NCBI RefSeq assembly: GCF_025642785.1
Contig: NZ_JANZKU010000003.1
Coordinates: 1 to 64,000 of the forward strand
Direction: 5' to 3'
Source: Pseudomonas sp. RIT-PI-AD
Lineage (GTDB): Bacteria > Pseudomonadota > Gammaproteobacteria > Pseudomonadales > Pseudomonadaceae
Length of the DNA: 64,000 nucleotides
The notes below the pieces were generated by a model. It worked only from the letters and a program-made list of their open reading frames with translations, made no database searches and was not told where the DNA came from. Both the position numbers and the translations under genes were made by a program. This document shows, one piece after another, positions 26,832 through 36,641 of the stretch (its first letter is position 1; each line of letters starts with the position of its first letter).

Positions 26832-27932
26832 CTAACGTACACTGAGCCGCGCCGTCGGCGCATAGGGCTCAGGATCTACGATGGGCTCTTGCCCTAACAG
26901 TAGGTCGGTCAGCAATTGACAGGACGCAGGCGCCAGGACGAGCCCGTTGCGGTAATGGCCGCAGTTCAGCCATAAGCCCTCGAAGCCGGGCACGGGGCCG
27001 ATGAAAGGAATGCCGTCCGGCGAGCCCGGGCGCAACCCCGCCCAATGACCGACTACTGAAGCACCGATCAGGTCTGGCAGCAGGGTTTCGGCCGACGCTT
27101 TCAGGCTGGCCAATGCCTCGTCCGTGGGACGCTTGTCGAACCCAACGTGCTCCAGGGTGCTGCCCACCAGGATGTGTCCGTCGCGTCGAGGGATGGCGTA
27201 GCGCCCCCCGGCCAGCACCATGCTGGACAGGAAATCCGCCGCGCACTTGTACAGGATCATCTGCCCTTTCACCGGCTCCACCGGCAGGGCCAGGCCCAGA
27301 TTGGCCAGAAGATCACCGCTCCAGGCGCCCGCCGCGACCAGCACGGCATCGCCCTCGCGTTCGCCCCCCGAGGTCTGCACACCGCTCACACGCCCGCCTC
27401 GGTGGAGGAATCCGCTCACCGCGCAATGCTCCTCGATGGTCACGTTCGGCAAGGTCTCCAATGCGAGTCGCAGGGCCGACACGAGTCGCGGGTTTCGCAC
27501 GTTGGCCACGCCTGGCATGTGGATCGCACGATTGAACCCCTCGCCCAATACCGGCACAGCGCCGCGTACCGCCGCCATATCTACCGGGTGAAGAGCCCTG
27601 CCTTGTGCCCGCGCCCACAGCAATGCCTCGGTCTCATCCTCCAGATCCAGCCAAAAAAGGCCGGTGACATGAACCTCCGGATCGGCCCCCGTCAACTCCA
27701 GGAGCTGTTCGGCCAGCTCTGGATAAAACGCCTGAGACCAGTGCGCCAGCGCCGTTACCGCCGGGCTGTAACGCCAGGGATAGAGCGGCGAGACGATCCC
27801 ACCTCCGGCCCAGGACGCCTCTCTGCCCGTCGCGCCGCTTTCCAGCAACACCACATCCAGTCCGGCCCGCGCCAGCGCCCAGGTGGACAACAAACCGATA
27901 GCTCCACCACCCACCACCAAGATCTTCGTCAT
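26832..27932 (-). CDS. thiO: FAD-dependent glycine/D-amino acid oxidase ThiO
   Basis: 366 residues of the DAO family. ThiO oxidises glycine to the imine used to build the thiazole of thiamine. The N-terminal dinucleotide fold KILVVGGGAIGLLSTWALARAG, the EASWAGGGIVSPL loop near 45, VKGQMILYK and the C-terminal HYRNGLVLAPAS are typical. I start at ATG 27932. The stop lies only 7 bases from the convergent pilR stop. No other thi genes are adjacent, which is normal for this locus in Pseudomonas. Confidence 0.88.
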   Translation of the reverse strand: MTKILVVGGGAIGLLSTWALARAGLDVVLLESGATGREASWAGGGIVSPLYPWRYSPAVTALAHWSQAFYPELAEQLLELTGADPEVHVTGLFWLDLEDETEALLWARAQGRALHPVDMAAVRGAVPVLGEGFNRAIHMPGVANVRNPRLVSALRLALETLPNVTIEEHCAVSGFLHRGGRVSGVQTSGGEREGDAVLVAAGAWSGDLLANLGLALPVEPVKGQMILYKCAADFLSSMVLAGGRYAIPRRDGHILVGSTLEHVGFDKRPTDEALASLKASAETLLPDLIGASVVGHWAGLRPGSPDGIPFIGPVPGFEGLWLNCGHYRNGLVLAPASCQLLTDLLLGQEPIVDPEPYAPTARLSVR

Positions 27933-27966
27933 TACTGCTCGCTCTATGACCAAAAATGATGCGCTA

Positions 27967-27994
27967 TTGACAGACTTGGCCTTTGCGCTAGAAA
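27967..27994 (+). promoter_or_regulatory. Candidate promoter of fimT
   Basis: TTGACA (27967-27972), a 16-base spacer, TAGAAA (27989-27994). A short hairpin, GCGGCT-AAGGAA-AGCCGC, follows at 28001-28018 in the leader. It lies between the divergent thiO and fimT genes. Confidence 0.6.
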
Positions 27995-28048
27995 CAATGG
28001 GCGGCTAAGGAAAGCCGCTCCATCACTCTCTGCACAAGGACCGTGCTC

Positions 28049-28558
28049 ATGCATCACGCCCATCAAAAGGCGCTCGGCCTCATCGAGCTGCTTTTCTGCC
28101 TCGCCTTACTCGCAGTGTTCGCAAGCCTGGCATTGCCCGCTTTCGGGCAATGGGTGGAACGGACACGTCTGGAAGCCCTACGCGATCAACTCCAGGCGCA
28201 TCTGAACAGCGCAAGGGCTGATAGCGTACTGCACAACCGCGCCATAGAAGTATGCGGATCTGCCGATGGCCAGACCTGCGATGACGATTGGCAAAGCGGC
28301 TGGGTCAGCCATTTCGCTTCGGATCAGCGACTTCTGAAGCAGTACCGCCTCGGTGTCCAGGATCGGCTGGCTTGGACCGGCGCCTCGTCGCGCATCCGCT
28401 TTCAAGGCAACGGGACCGCCCCACTCGGCAATGGCCGGTTCTTCTTCTGCGACCGTCAAGGGAAAGTTGTTTCGCAACTCGTGCTCAACCGCCAGGGCCG
28501 AATTCGCCGCGTGCAGGGTCTGGAGCAGGGGCAGAATCCCCAGACCTCCTGCAACTGA
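28049..28558 (+). CDS. fimT: Type IV minor pilin-like protein FimT
   Basis: 169 residues. The type III prepilin signal reads HQKAL-GLIELLFCLALLAVFASLALPAF; placing Glu at +5 puts Ala, not Gly, at -1 of the PilD cleavage site. The GspH/FimT globular domain follows, with cysteines at CGSADGQTC and FFFC and near the C-terminus. FimT homologues bind DNA and aid natural transformation in other gammaproteobacteria. AAGGA lies eight bases before the ATG at 28049. It precedes the fimU operon but is separated from it by 111 bases. Confidence 0.88.
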   Translation: MHHAHQKALGLIELLFCLALLAVFASLALPAFGQWVERTRLEALRDQLQAHLNSARADSVLHNRAIEVCGSADGQTCDDDWQSGWVSHFASDQRLLKQYRLGVQDRLAWTGASSRIRFQGNGTAPLGNGRFFFCDRQGKVVSQLVLNRQGRIRRVQGLEQGQNPQTSCN

Positions 28559-28615
28559 AGCGACGCGGCCTCACCAGTCGTCCCACGGCTGAACCCGGTC
28601 ATCCCCCGCTGCGGG

Positions 28616-28624
28616 ACATTCGTC
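28616..28624 (+). promoter_or_regulatory. Possible AlgR-type site upstream of fimU
   Basis: ACATTCGTC matches seven of nine bases of the AlgR core CCGTTCGTC. AlgZ/AlgR is known to activate the fimU operon in P. aeruginosa. The position, about 50 bases before the fimU start, is plausible, but one short imperfect match is weak evidence. Confidence 0.3.
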
Positions 28625-28669
28625 CGCGGCTTGAGCATCATCGTCCCAAATAGCTTTGAGGTCTTCTGG

Positions 28670-29161
28670 ATGCCATCCGCTAACAAGTTGGCCGGATTCA
28701 CATTGATAGAGTTGATGATCACCGTCAGCTTGCTGGGTATCTTCGCCGCCCTGGCGGTACCCAGCTTCACTCAGTTCATCAATAACAACCGTACCCAGGC
28801 GGCGAGCAACGAGGTCTACGGTTTGCTGCAATATGCCCGCAGCCTGGCGGTGCAGAACCGCGCAAGCATGTCCGCCTGCCTGAAGAACGGATCCTGGATG
28901 ATCAAAAAAAAGTGCACGGACGCTGACAGCACATCCTTGCGCACCCTTGCACAACCCGCGAACACCGTTACCAAGTCCAAACCGGACAACATCGTATTCA
29001 ATTGGAACGGAACGGCCACCGCCGCAACCATTCTGACCTGCTACAACGATCAGGCCGCCAGCGGGTTCACCACGCTCATCCAGAGCAGCGGCAGCATCCG
29101 CATGTTCCCCCGAGGCAAAAAGGACGCCGGTGGCACCGATATGAGCACCTGCACACCATGA
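28670..29161 (+). CDS. fimU: Minor pilin FimU
   Basis: 163 residues. Leader MPSANKLAG is cleaved before FTLIELMITVSLLGIFAALAVPSF, with Gly at -1 and Glu at +5, then a GspH-like globular domain with a C-terminal cysteine pair (LTCYND and MSTC). FimU links the PilVWX-PilY1 tip complex to the pilus. GAGG lies eight bases before the ATG at 28670; upstream in-frame starts lack this and would spoil the leader. It overlaps pilV by ATGA (29158-29161) and starts the minor pilin operon. Confidence 0.92.
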   Translation: MPSANKLAGFTLIELMITVSLLGIFAALAVPSFTQFINNNRTQAASNEVYGLLQYARSLAVQNRASMSACLKNGSWMIKKKCTDADSTSLRTLAQPANTVTKSKPDNIVFNWNGTATAATILTCYNDQAASGFTTLIQSSGSIRMFPRGKKDAGGTDMSTCTP

Positions 29162-29664
29162 ACAAGACGAACCGCGGTTTCAGCATGATCGAAATACTCA
29201 TCACGCTGGTATTGATCTGCATCGGCGTGCTCGGCATGGTCGCCATGCAGGGACGCACCATCCAATACACTCAGGATTCTGTGCAGCGCAATGTCGCCGC
29301 AGCGCTGGCCAACGACCTCATCGAGCTGATGCGTGCCATGCCCCAGGGGTTGCCGGACAGCTCCGACTTTTACAAGGCGAAGGACAGCGCCTTCACGGCG
29401 GCAACGGATGCCGAGTGTAAGACGACTCCCGACACACCTGCAAAGCAGTTGGCCTGCTGGCAAAACAAGGTCGTCAAATCCTTACCAGGCGCAAGCAGCT
29501 TGGCCAAGGAAATGTATATCTGCCGTTCCAAGACTCCGAACGTCTGCGCGAACGAAGGCTCCGCCGTCGAGATACAGCTTGCCTGGAGCGTCAAGAAAGG
29601 CGAGTGCCTGGACGGCAATCCAGATGCGGCCGTCTGCTATTACCGTCTGCGCACCCAGCTTTAG
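29158..29664 (+). CDS. pilV: Minor pilin PilV
   Basis: 168 residues. Leader MNKTNRG precedes FSMIEILITLVLICIGVLGMVAMQ with Glu at +5. The central region carries the QYTQDSVQRNVAAALANDLIELMRAMP helix typical of PilV/GspI-like proteins, and cysteines at CKTTP, ACWQNK, YICRS, VCANE, ECLDG and VCYYRL form likely disulfides. PilV is part of the priming complex for pilus assembly. It overlaps fimU and is followed seven bases later by pilW. Confidence 0.92.
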   Translation: MNKTNRGFSMIEILITLVLICIGVLGMVAMQGRTIQYTQDSVQRNVAAALANDLIELMRAMPQGLPDSSDFYKAKDSAFTAATDAECKTTPDTPAKQLACWQNKVVKSLPGASSLAKEMYICRSKTPNVCANEGSAVEIQLAWSVKKGECLDGNPDAAVCYYRLRTQL

Positions 29665-29671
29665 GATTCTT

Positions 29672-30496
29672 ATGAAAAGCAAAAAATATCAATCCGGCCT
29701 ATCGCTGGTGGAGCTAATGGTGGCCTTGGCTATCAGCTCTTTCCTGATCCTTGGCGTCACACAGATCTATATCGACAACAAGCGTAGTTATACCTTCCAG
29801 CAGAACCAGGCGGAAAACCAGGAAGGCAGCCGCTTCACCCTCTTGCTCCTCCAGCAGGAGCTGGCCAAGGCCGGATATCGGCGCAGACCCGATACCGCCA
29901 CGGATGTCGCGTTTCCGACGGTTTCTGCTTCGGGGTGTGATTTCTCGGCAGGAGCCGGCGTGGCGTACAACAGTGCCAGCTCCATTTGCATTCGCTATCA
30001 ACCGCGGGACAAGCAGGACCGGGACTGCCTGGGCAATCTGCCAGCCAACCTCACGGATATCGCGAATCCCTACACCACGGCCAAAGAGTTCTTCATCGAA
30101 AGGCTCTACCTGAACGGCAATGACTTGATGTGCACCAGCACCCATGTGGATGAAACGGGAGCCGTCAAACTGGCCTCGGCCACTGCCACACTGCTGAGCA
30201 ACGTAGCCGACCTGCGCTTCGAACTGGGTATCGGCAGCAACACAGAGCCGAGAGCGGTGCTCAGCTATACCAAAGCCAGCACCACCGCGCCGATTCTCTC
30301 GATTCGCTATACAGCCTTGATGCGTAGCAGCAATCCCAACTTGCGGGACTCCGTCGATGCGTCCAGCGCATTGGCGAACTGGAAGGCCCTGACCGGCGCG
30401 ACGGATAGCGAAGTGAATACCTTGAAGACCGCCGATAAAGGCCAGCTCTATCAAGTAAGCCAGGGCACGGTAATGTTGAGGAATCTGATGCCATGA
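29672..30496 (+). CDS. pilW: Minor pilin PilW
   Basis: 274 residues. Leader MKSKKYQSG precedes LSLVELMVALAISSFLILGVTQIYI with Glu at +5, followed by the NKRSYTFQQNQAENQEGSRFTLLLLQQELAKAGYR helix in the usual place. The size and a large C-terminal domain fit PilW/GspJ-like minor pilins. AGGA lies six bases before the ATG at 29672. The stop overlaps the pilX start (ATGA, 30493-30496). Confidence 0.92.
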   Translation: MKSKKYQSGLSLVELMVALAISSFLILGVTQIYIDNKRSYTFQQNQAENQEGSRFTLLLLQQELAKAGYRRRPDTATDVAFPTVSASGCDFSAGAGVAYNSASSICIRYQPRDKQDRDCLGNLPANLTDIANPYTTAKEFFIERLYLNGNDLMCTSTHVDETGAVKLASATATLLSNVADLRFELGIGSNTEPRAVLSYTKASTTAPILSIRYTALMRSSNPNLRDSVDASSALANWKALTGATDSEVNTLKTADKGQLYQVSQGTVMLRNLMP

Positions 30497-31044
30497 GAAG
30501 TGCAGTCAATCGTCGTTTACCGCAGCGACAAAAAGGTGCGGCCTTATTCATCGCACTGATCGTCTTGCTGGTAATCACTCTGCTGGCCCTGTCGAGCATA
30601 CGCGAAGTGACATTGGAGTCCCGGGTCACTGGAAACTTCGTGGAGCAGCAGAAATTACTCAACTTCGCCGAAGCGGGACTTCGTGAGGGCGAAGGGCAAG
30701 TCACCCAGCCCTTGAAACCGCTCGAAGCAGCTTCGACCTGCACGTCCACCCTGCCTTGCCTACTCGCGGACAACCCCACCTATGCCCAACTTTTCGACAC
30801 CACGGGGAAGCACCGCGCCTATGCGCCTGCCGATAACACCACGCTGCCCAGCGATTCCACTGTTGAGTGGTATGCACTGATGGCGCCCGCAGGCAGCGAA
30901 TCCGGCGAAGCTGAAAACCCCGAGTACGGAAACATGATGCAAGGCATCGGCACATTTCGATATGAAGTGAACGCCCGGACCACCAATACCAAAACGCAAC
31001 GCACGACCAATTTGCGCTCGACTACCGCCAAAGTGTTCAACTGA
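30493..31044 (+). CDS. pilX: Minor pilin PilX
   Basis: 183 residues. The prepilin leader ends RQKG before AALFIALIVLLVITLLALSSIREVTLESRV; position +5 is Ile rather than Glu, which is also normal in P. aeruginosa PilX and GspK-like tip pilins. The ESRVTGN and NFAEAGLREGE segments are characteristic. PilX caps the minor pilin complex and holds PilY1. Thirteen bases separate it from pilY1. Confidence 0.9.
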   Translation: MRSAVNRRLPQRQKGAALFIALIVLLVITLLALSSIREVTLESRVTGNFVEQQKLLNFAEAGLREGEGQVTQPLKPLEAASTCTSTLPCLLADNPTYAQLFDTTGKHRAYAPADNTTLPSDSTVEWYALMAPAGSESGEAENPEYGNMMQGIGTFRYEVNARTTNTKTQRTTNLRSTTAKVFN

Positions 31045-31057
31045 GCGTGAGGAAAAC

Positions 31058-34000
31058 ATGACCATGCGAAACAAAATTACAACCCTGCTGCCCGGGTTTA
31101 TCGGCTTTTTCCTCACCCTCGGCATACCGCAGGCCCAAGCCACACTTCTGGACATCAGCCAGAAACCGCTGGTCCTGTCAGACAGCGTAGCCCCCAACCT
31201 GATTCTCACCCTGGATGACTCTGGCAGTATGCGTTGGGCATTCGTGCCCGATGACATCAGTGGGGTGGGCGCTACCCGAAGAGCGAAGTCGGCCGACTTC
31301 AACCCCATGTATTACAACCCTGACGTGACCTACCAAGTCCCCATCAAATTCAATAGCGATGGCAGTCCAGCCACAACGTCATACAGTTCCAGTTTCACCC
31401 AGGCGTGGAACAACGGTTTCAATGCGAGCAGTACTACGGGCTCATTGAACCTGAGCAATAACTATCAAGTTGGCTGGAGCTACGATCCCACCGGGGGCAT
31501 TGGTTCCACCTATGGCTATAGCAATACAAGCACTCGATTGGCGCAAAACCCTGCTGCCGACTTCACTCTCACTACGACCCGTACCGGTTCCCAAACCAGC
31601 GCATCCGGAATCACCTTCAACGTCACGGACACCAGCTCGAGATACACAGCCTCCTGCACCGCTACGGCTACCAATTTCCAGACGCCCAGTTGCAGCAAGT
31701 CCGGCAGCACATTCACGGTCAACCTCACTCAGATGGGCGGGCCCGCCTATTACTACGTGTACGACCAGAGCCAGAGTGGCTGCACCCGCTCCAATGCCGA
31801 TGACAATTGCTATCGTCTGGTCTTCGTTACTTCCACCTCAGGCACCTTGCGTGCAGACGATACGAGCGCGGGAAAAGATGAGCGTACCAACTTTGCCATC
31901 TGGTATTCCTTCTATCGCGTTCGTAGCCTAGCCACTTTGAGCGCCGCGAACCTGGCGTTCAATGGGTTGCCGACATCCATACGCCTGACCTGGCAGACCC
32001 TGGGTAACTGCGCCAGCCTGACCGGCAGTTGCAACTCCAATTATTTTCGCCGCTTTACCACTTACCATCGGGGTAACTTCTTCAACTGGCTCCCCACAAT
32101 CAAATTCGACCAAGGCACCAACCTTCACGCGGCTATGAAACGGGCGGGGGACTTTCTCGCTACGGAGGAGCCTTGGTACTACGATCCAAACCCACTAACC
32201 AGTACTGGCGGCAGGGGGACTTCAGTCCAGTCACCCATCTACGGATGCCGTCCCAGCTTCCATGTAATGATGACCGACGGGATGTGGAACGCGAACAGCA
32301 TAACCGTGGGTAACACGGATGGATCTTCGGTTTCGCTGCCCGATAACACGTCTTACGCTGCGCGCACGCCATTCAAGGACAGCACTGAGAACACGCTGGC
32401 GGACTTAGCCTTCAAGTATTGGTACACGGATGCCCGATCCGGATTGGCCAACTTGGTCAAACCTACGGTCACTGCCCCCAATACCGATCCTGACAAGCGC
32501 TACTGGGATCCGAGGAACGACCCGGCCACCTGGCAGCACATGGTGAACTTCACCATAGGTCTGGGCCTCGGCTCATCGCTCAACAACTCCAGTATTCCCT
32601 GGACCGGGGAAACCTATGGCGGTGCGGGTTATGAGGCGCTGAAGGCAGGTACAGCCAGTTGGCCTAAAGCTGAGGCCAATAGCAGCAACAACGTCTATGA
32701 CCTGTGGCACGCAGCGGTCAACTCGCGGGGCGAGTTCTTTAACGGCGATAGCCCGGACAAAGTGGTCCAGGCGTTCAGCGATATCTTGAACCGCATCGGT
32801 AACTACACCACCTCGGCGAGCCGACCCTCGGTCTCCGCCAGCCAGGTCAGCGGCGCCAATGCATACGAAGTCTATGAAACCGAATTTTCCAGCGATGATT
32901 GGAGTGGTGATCTAAAGAAATACAGCTTGAATAGTTCGGGTTCCCGCTCTCTTTCCTGGAGTGCGAAAAGTAAGTTGACCGCCGCTCGCACGGTCAAGAT
33001 GGCTGCGGCCTCGGGTAGTAAACTGCAGGACTTCACTTGGGGAAACCTCACGGACGCCCAAAAGGCCTATTTCAATATCAACCCGGACAGTACCGGTTCT
33101 GCGACGGATAATCGCGGCGAGGACCGCGTCAACTACGTGCGGGGCGAGCGCAGCAAGGAGGGGCTCAACAGCGGTAGCTTGCGTCAACGCAACAGCGTGC
33201 TGGGCGACATTGTGAACTCATCTCCCGTTCTGGTATCGGGCGCCCAATACCTGGCCTACCTAGCGGACAAAGTCGACGGCAGCGCAGGAGCCTACAAGGC
33301 ATACCAAGAGCAACAGGCCAAGCGCACTTCCATGGTTTACGTGGGTGCCAACGATGGCATGTTGCATGGGTTCAAGGCGGGCACTAGCGCGGACGCAGGC
33401 ACAGAAGCCTTCGCTTTCATTCCCACGGCCGTGATGCCGAATCTGTATCGCCTGTCCGGTCAAAACTACCAGTCCGGGGGGCATCGCTACTATGTGGATG
33501 GTACGCCGGTGGTCTCGGACGTGTACTACAGCGGTGCTTGGCATACCGTGCTGATCGGTACCCTGCGCGGCGGCGGCCGCTCTCTATTCGCTCTGGATGT
33601 CACGGACCCCACAAGCATCAAATTGCTTTGGGAGTTCACCCACGATGATCTCGGCTACAGCTTCCCGCAGCCGACCGTAGCTCGCCTGCATACTGGCAAA
33701 TGGGCGGTGGTGGTGGGTAACGGTTACGGCAACCAAACGGGCGCCGCTGCCGATAAAGCGGCGCTGTTCGTGATCGATGTGCAGAATGGCACACTGGTCA
33801 AAGAAGTGGTGGTGACTGGAGACGCCACGAAGGCGAACGGGCTTTCCAGTACCCGCCTGGCCGACAACAACAGTGATGGAATTGCAGATTACGCCTATGC
33901 CGGTGACCTGCAGGGCAACCTGTGGCGCTTCGATCTCTTCAGCCCCAAATCCACGGCTTCCGCCGATCCGTTCGCGTCGAGCGTCATAGGTACCGCTACG

Positions 34001-34807
34001 GCAGCGGACATCAAGGCGTCGTACAACGGCAAGCCCTTGTTCACGGCCGTAGATAGTACCAATGGCGCAGCACAACCCATTACTGCGCCCCCGTCTCTGG
34101 TGCGTCATCCGACGCAATTGGGATACTTGGTGATCTTTGGTACCGGTAAGTATTTCGAGGGCACCGACGGCAACGTCAACACCACGCGAGCCCAATCTGT
34201 CTATGCAATCTGGGACAGAAAAACCAAGGCAGAGGTGACCGGCAACCCTCCTACCATTACTCGAAGTAGCTTACTGAACCAAACCATAACCACCCAGGCT
34301 AATGCCAATATCAATGGCACGACCAACGAGATCCGTCTGGTCAGTGAAAGCAAGCCGACTTGGTACAAAGCCAATGCCACGCCATTAACAGCGGACAGCA
34401 GCGTGAATCAATGGGGCTGGTTGATGGATCTGCAAGTAGGCAGCACAAAGGCCGGCGAAATGCTGATCAACCCCATGGCCGCCCGTGGACAAGTGTTGCT
34501 GTTCAGCACCCTGACCCCTAACAACGATCCCTGCAAAGATGGGGTGGAGACTTGGCTATACGGCATTAACCCCTATTCTGGGGCTCGTACGACTTTTAGC
34601 GTCTTCGATCTGGACGGTAGTGACAAAGTCGATTCGAAAGACACCTATAACAGCGCCGTCGTATCCAGCCGGAAACTGAGCTCCCCTGGGGGATTCACTC
34701 TTAGCGGCGATCAGCTGTTCAGTTCTGGCGAAGATACCAAGGTCTACTACGGACCCAACTCGAGTGGCCGCCAAAGCTGGCAAGTCATACCTGAAGAAGA
34801 GAACTGA
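31058..34807 (+). CDS. pilY1: Type IV pilus tip adhesin/mechanosensor PilY1
   Basis: 1249 residues, somewhat longer than P. aeruginosa PilY1 as I remember it (about 1160). A signal peptide (about 28 residues ending QAQA) is followed by an N-terminal von Willebrand A-like region with MIDAS motif DDSGS (53-57) and VMMTDGMW. The C-terminal half is the PilY beta-propeller ([32 protein letters not shown]). Two EF-hand-like calcium loops are visible: DNNSDGIAD at 936-944 and DLDGSDKVD at 1184-1192. I see no RGD triplet. It sits between pilX and pilE and is secreted to the pilus tip. G+C is clearly below the window average. Confidence 0.95.
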   Translation: MTMRNKITTLLPGFIGFFLTLGIPQAQATLLDISQKPLVLSDSVAPNLILTLDDSGSMRWAFVPDDISGVGATRRAKSADFNPMYYNPDVTYQVPIKFNSDGSPATTSYSSSFTQAWNNGFNASSTTGSLNLSNNYQVGWSYDPTGGIGSTYGYSNTSTRLAQNPAADFTLTTTRTGSQTSASGITFNVTDTSSRYTASCTATATNFQTPSCSKSGSTFTVNLTQMGGPAYYYVYDQSQSGCTRSNADDNCYRLVFVTSTSGTLRADDTSAGKDERTNFAIWYSFYRVRSLATLSAANLAFNGLPTSIRLTWQTLGNCASLTGSCNSNYFRRFTTYHRGNFFNWLPTIKFDQGTNLHAAMKRAGDFLATEEPWYYDPNPLTSTGGRGTSVQSPIYGCRPSFHVMMTDGMWNANSITVGNTDGSSVSLPDNTSYAARTPFKDSTENTLADLAFKYWYTDARSGLANLVKPTVTAPNTDPDKRYWDPRNDPATWQHMVNFTIGLGLGSSLNNSSIPWTGETYGGAGYEALKAGTASWPKAEANSSNNVYDLWHAAVNSRGEFFNGDSPDKVVQAFSDILNRIGNYTTSASRPSVSASQVSGANAYEVYETEFSSDDWSGDLKKYSLNSSGSRSLSWSAKSKLTAARTVKMAAASGSKLQDFTWGNLTDAQKAYFNINPDSTGSATDNRGEDRVNYVRGERSKEGLNSGSLRQRNSVLGDIVNSSPVLVSGAQYLAYLADKVDGSAGAYKAYQEQQAKRTSMVYVGANDGMLHGFKAGTSADAGTEAFAFIPTAVMPNLYRLSGQNYQSGGHRYYVDGTPVVSDVYYSGAWHTVLIGTLRGGGRSLFALDVTDPTSIKLLWEFTHDDLGYSFPQPTVARLHTGKWAVVVGNGYGNQTGAAADKAALFVIDVQNGTLVKEVVVTGDATKANGLSSTRLADNNSDGIADYAYAGDLQGNLWRFDLFSPKSTASADPFASSVIGTATAADIKASYNGKPLFTAVDSTNGAAQPITAPPSLVRHPTQLGYLVIFGTGKYFEGTDGNVNTTRAQSVYAIWDRKTKAEVTGNPPTITRSSLLNQTITTQANANINGTTNEIRLVSESKPTWYKANATPLTADSSVNQWGWLMDLQVGSTKAGEMLINPMAARGQVLLFSTLTPNNDPCKDGVETWLYGINPYSGARTTFSVFDLDGSDKVDSKDTYNSAVVSSRKLSSPGGFTLSGDQLFSSGEDTKVYYGPNSSGRQSWQVIPEEEN

Positions 34808-34809
34808 TC

Positions 34810-35217
34810 ATGCGAAGCAATACGGCACGGGGCTTCACCCTGGTGGAAATGATGATCACGGTGGCGATCATCGGCATACTCGCTGCGATTGCCTATCCGA
34901 GTTATCAAGAATATGTGATCCGCAGCAATCGCTCGGAAGGGCAGGCATTGCTCAGCGATGCGGCGGCCCGCGAGGAGCGCTACTTCGCCCAGAACAACAG
35001 TTATGCCGATACTGTGGCCAAACTGGGCATGAACGCCGACTCTGCCAATAAGCTCTACACACTGTCGGTCAGTAATGTGACCAGCACAACTTACACCCTG
35101 ACTGCTACGCCCACGGGCTCGCAGACCCGCGACAAGAAATGCGCCATTCTCGGGTTGAATCAAGCTGGGGTGCGTAGCAAAACAGGAACCGCCGATCTGG
35201 CGGATTGCTGGAAGTAA
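34810..35217 (+). CDS. pilE: Minor pilin PilE
   Basis: 135 residues. Leader MRSNTARG precedes [24 protein letters not shown] with Glu at +5; the [19 protein letters not shown] segment is typical of PilE/ComP-like minor pilins, and a C-terminal disulfide (KKCAIL, DCWK) closes the D-loop. It begins two bases after the pilY1 stop, so the small pilY2 gene found here in P. aeruginosa is absent. PilE connects PilV, PilW and PilX to the major pilin. Confidence 0.93.
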   Translation: MRSNTARGFTLVEMMITVAIIGILAAIAYPSYQEYVIRSNRSEGQALLSDAAAREERYFAQNNSYADTVAKLGMNADSANKLYTLSVSNVTSTTYTLTATPTGSQTRDKKCAILGLNQAGVRSKTGTADLADCWK

Positions 35218-35591
35218 ATGCTTCTCCGATTCCGCCTCAGCAATGGGGCGGAAACTCGTTCACTCGACCTTTTGCGAAAGTCGTTGATCCGTTTGCGTGA
35301 TGGCAATCGTCTTTCGTCCGCGAAACGCAGAGGGCTAATGCGAGCTTCTTACGGTCATCATTCCGTGAAGCAGCGCTTTTTTTACGTATCGAGTCGCCAG
35401 ATTGCTGCGACCTTTGAATTGTCGTCATTGATAGCTACACACCGCGACTCCTGATCCTATACGCTTTATCGGCTCAGGTGATGCACGCATGCCCTTGCAA
35501 GCTCGGCTACTTGCAGTAAGTCAGGTGCGGCCTGACAGGTGGGCGTCACAGCTACGCTGGATACTGCAGCGGAATACGCAGCGCTTGCAGT
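35218..35591. other. 374-base intergenic region between convergent pilE and ispH
   Basis: No supported gene. An open frame of 78 codons starts at 35218 directly after pilE but has no ribosome binding site or recognisable domain and irregular codon use. A weak hairpin, TCCGCC with GGCGGA, lies at 35230-35252, and a perfect GTCAGG-TGCGG-CCTGAC hairpin at 35520-35536, neither with a clear T-run. The stretch has low G+C like the pilin operon. Confidence 0.6.
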
Positions 35592-36536
35592 TCAAATCGC
35601 CCTGACCCGCAACTCCTTCGGCATGGAAAAGGTGATGTTCTCCGGGCGCCCGTCCAGTTCCTCGGCGCCGGAGGCCCCCCAGGCGCGCAAGCGCTCGACG
35701 ACACCGCGCACCAGCACCTCGGGCGCGGAAGCGCCGGCGGTAATGCCGATGTGCCTGCAGCCATCGAACCATCCCCGCTGCATGTCTTCGGCGCCGTCGA
35801 TCAGGTAGGCCGGAGTGCCCATCCGTTCGGAAAGTTCGCGCAGGCGGTTGGAGTTGGAGCTGTTGGGGCTGCCCACCACCAGTACTAGATCGCACTCGCT
35901 GGCAAGCTGCTTCACGGCGTCCTGACGGTTCTGGGTGGCGTAGCAGATGTCGTCCTTGCGCGGCCCGCCGATGCTCGGAAAACGCTGGCGTAGCGCATCG
36001 ATGACACGACTGGTGTCATCCATGGAGAGCGTGGTCTGGGTTACGAAGGCCAGGGTCTCGGGATTGCGGACCAGCAGGCGCTCGACGTCCTCCTCGTCCT
36101 CAACCAGGTAGATGGCCCCGCCGTTCCGGGCATCGTACTGGCCCATGGTGCCTTCTACTTCCGGATGGCCTTCGTGGCCGATCAGGATGCATTCGCGGCC
36201 GTCGCGGCTGTAGCGCGCCACTTCCATATGCACCTTGGTCACCAGCGGGCAGGTCGCGTCGAAGACCTTCAAGCCACGCCGATCGGCTTCCTCGCGTACC
36301 GACTTGGAAACCCCATGGGCGCTGAAAATGAGGATGACATTGTCGGGCACCTGGTCCAGCTCCTCGACGAACAGCGCGCCGCGGGCACGCAAGTCCTCGA
36401 CGACGAACTTGTTGTGCACGACCTCGTGGCGCACGTAGATGGGCGGCCCGAAGACTTCCAGTGCCCGATTGACGATTTCGATGGCGCGGTCGACACCGGC
36501 ACAGAAACCACGGGGATTGGCGAGTTTGATTTGCAT
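35592..36536 (-). CDS. ispH: 4-hydroxy-3-methylbut-2-enyl diphosphate reductase IspH (LytB)
   Basis: 314 residues. IspH makes IPP and DMAPP in the last step of the MEP isoprenoid pathway. The three iron-sulfur cysteines are C12 (RGFCAG), C96 (DATCPLV) and C198 (DICYAT); substrate-site H41 (EVVHNKFVV), H74 (FSAHGVS), H124 and E126 ([10 protein letters not shown]) and the [11 protein letters not shown] segment are intact. It is the last gene of a long minus-strand block beginning at ribF. Codon use returns here to the high-G+C norm. Confidence 0.97.
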   Translation of the reverse strand: MQIKLANPRGFCAGVDRAIEIVNRALEVFGPPIYVRHEVVHNKFVVEDLRARGALFVEELDQVPDNVILIFSAHGVSKSVREEADRRGLKVFDATCPLVTKVHMEVARYSRDGRECILIGHEGHPEVEGTMGQYDARNGGAIYLVEDEEDVERLLVRNPETLAFVTQTTLSMDDTSRVIDALRQRFPSIGGPRKDDICYATQNRQDAVKQLASECDLVLVVGSPNSSNSNRLRELSERMGTPAYLIDGAEDMQRGWFDGCRHIGITAGASAPEVLVRGVVERLRAWGASGAEELDGRPENITFSMPKELRVRAI

Positions 36537-36641
36537 GGAAGGCCTCGTATCGGCGCGGTGAAACCAAGGCGTGACTCGGGCGGTACCGGCAGGAAGGGCA
36601 TTCGCCCTTCCCGGCCCGCCCTTGGGCGGATGGCGGACAGG

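Noticed and set aside
35218-35454. 78-codon open frame directly after pilE, considered as a pilY2-like or new small gene
   Set aside because: No ribosome binding site, no domain, mixed codon use, and no similarity to PilY2 that I can recognise.
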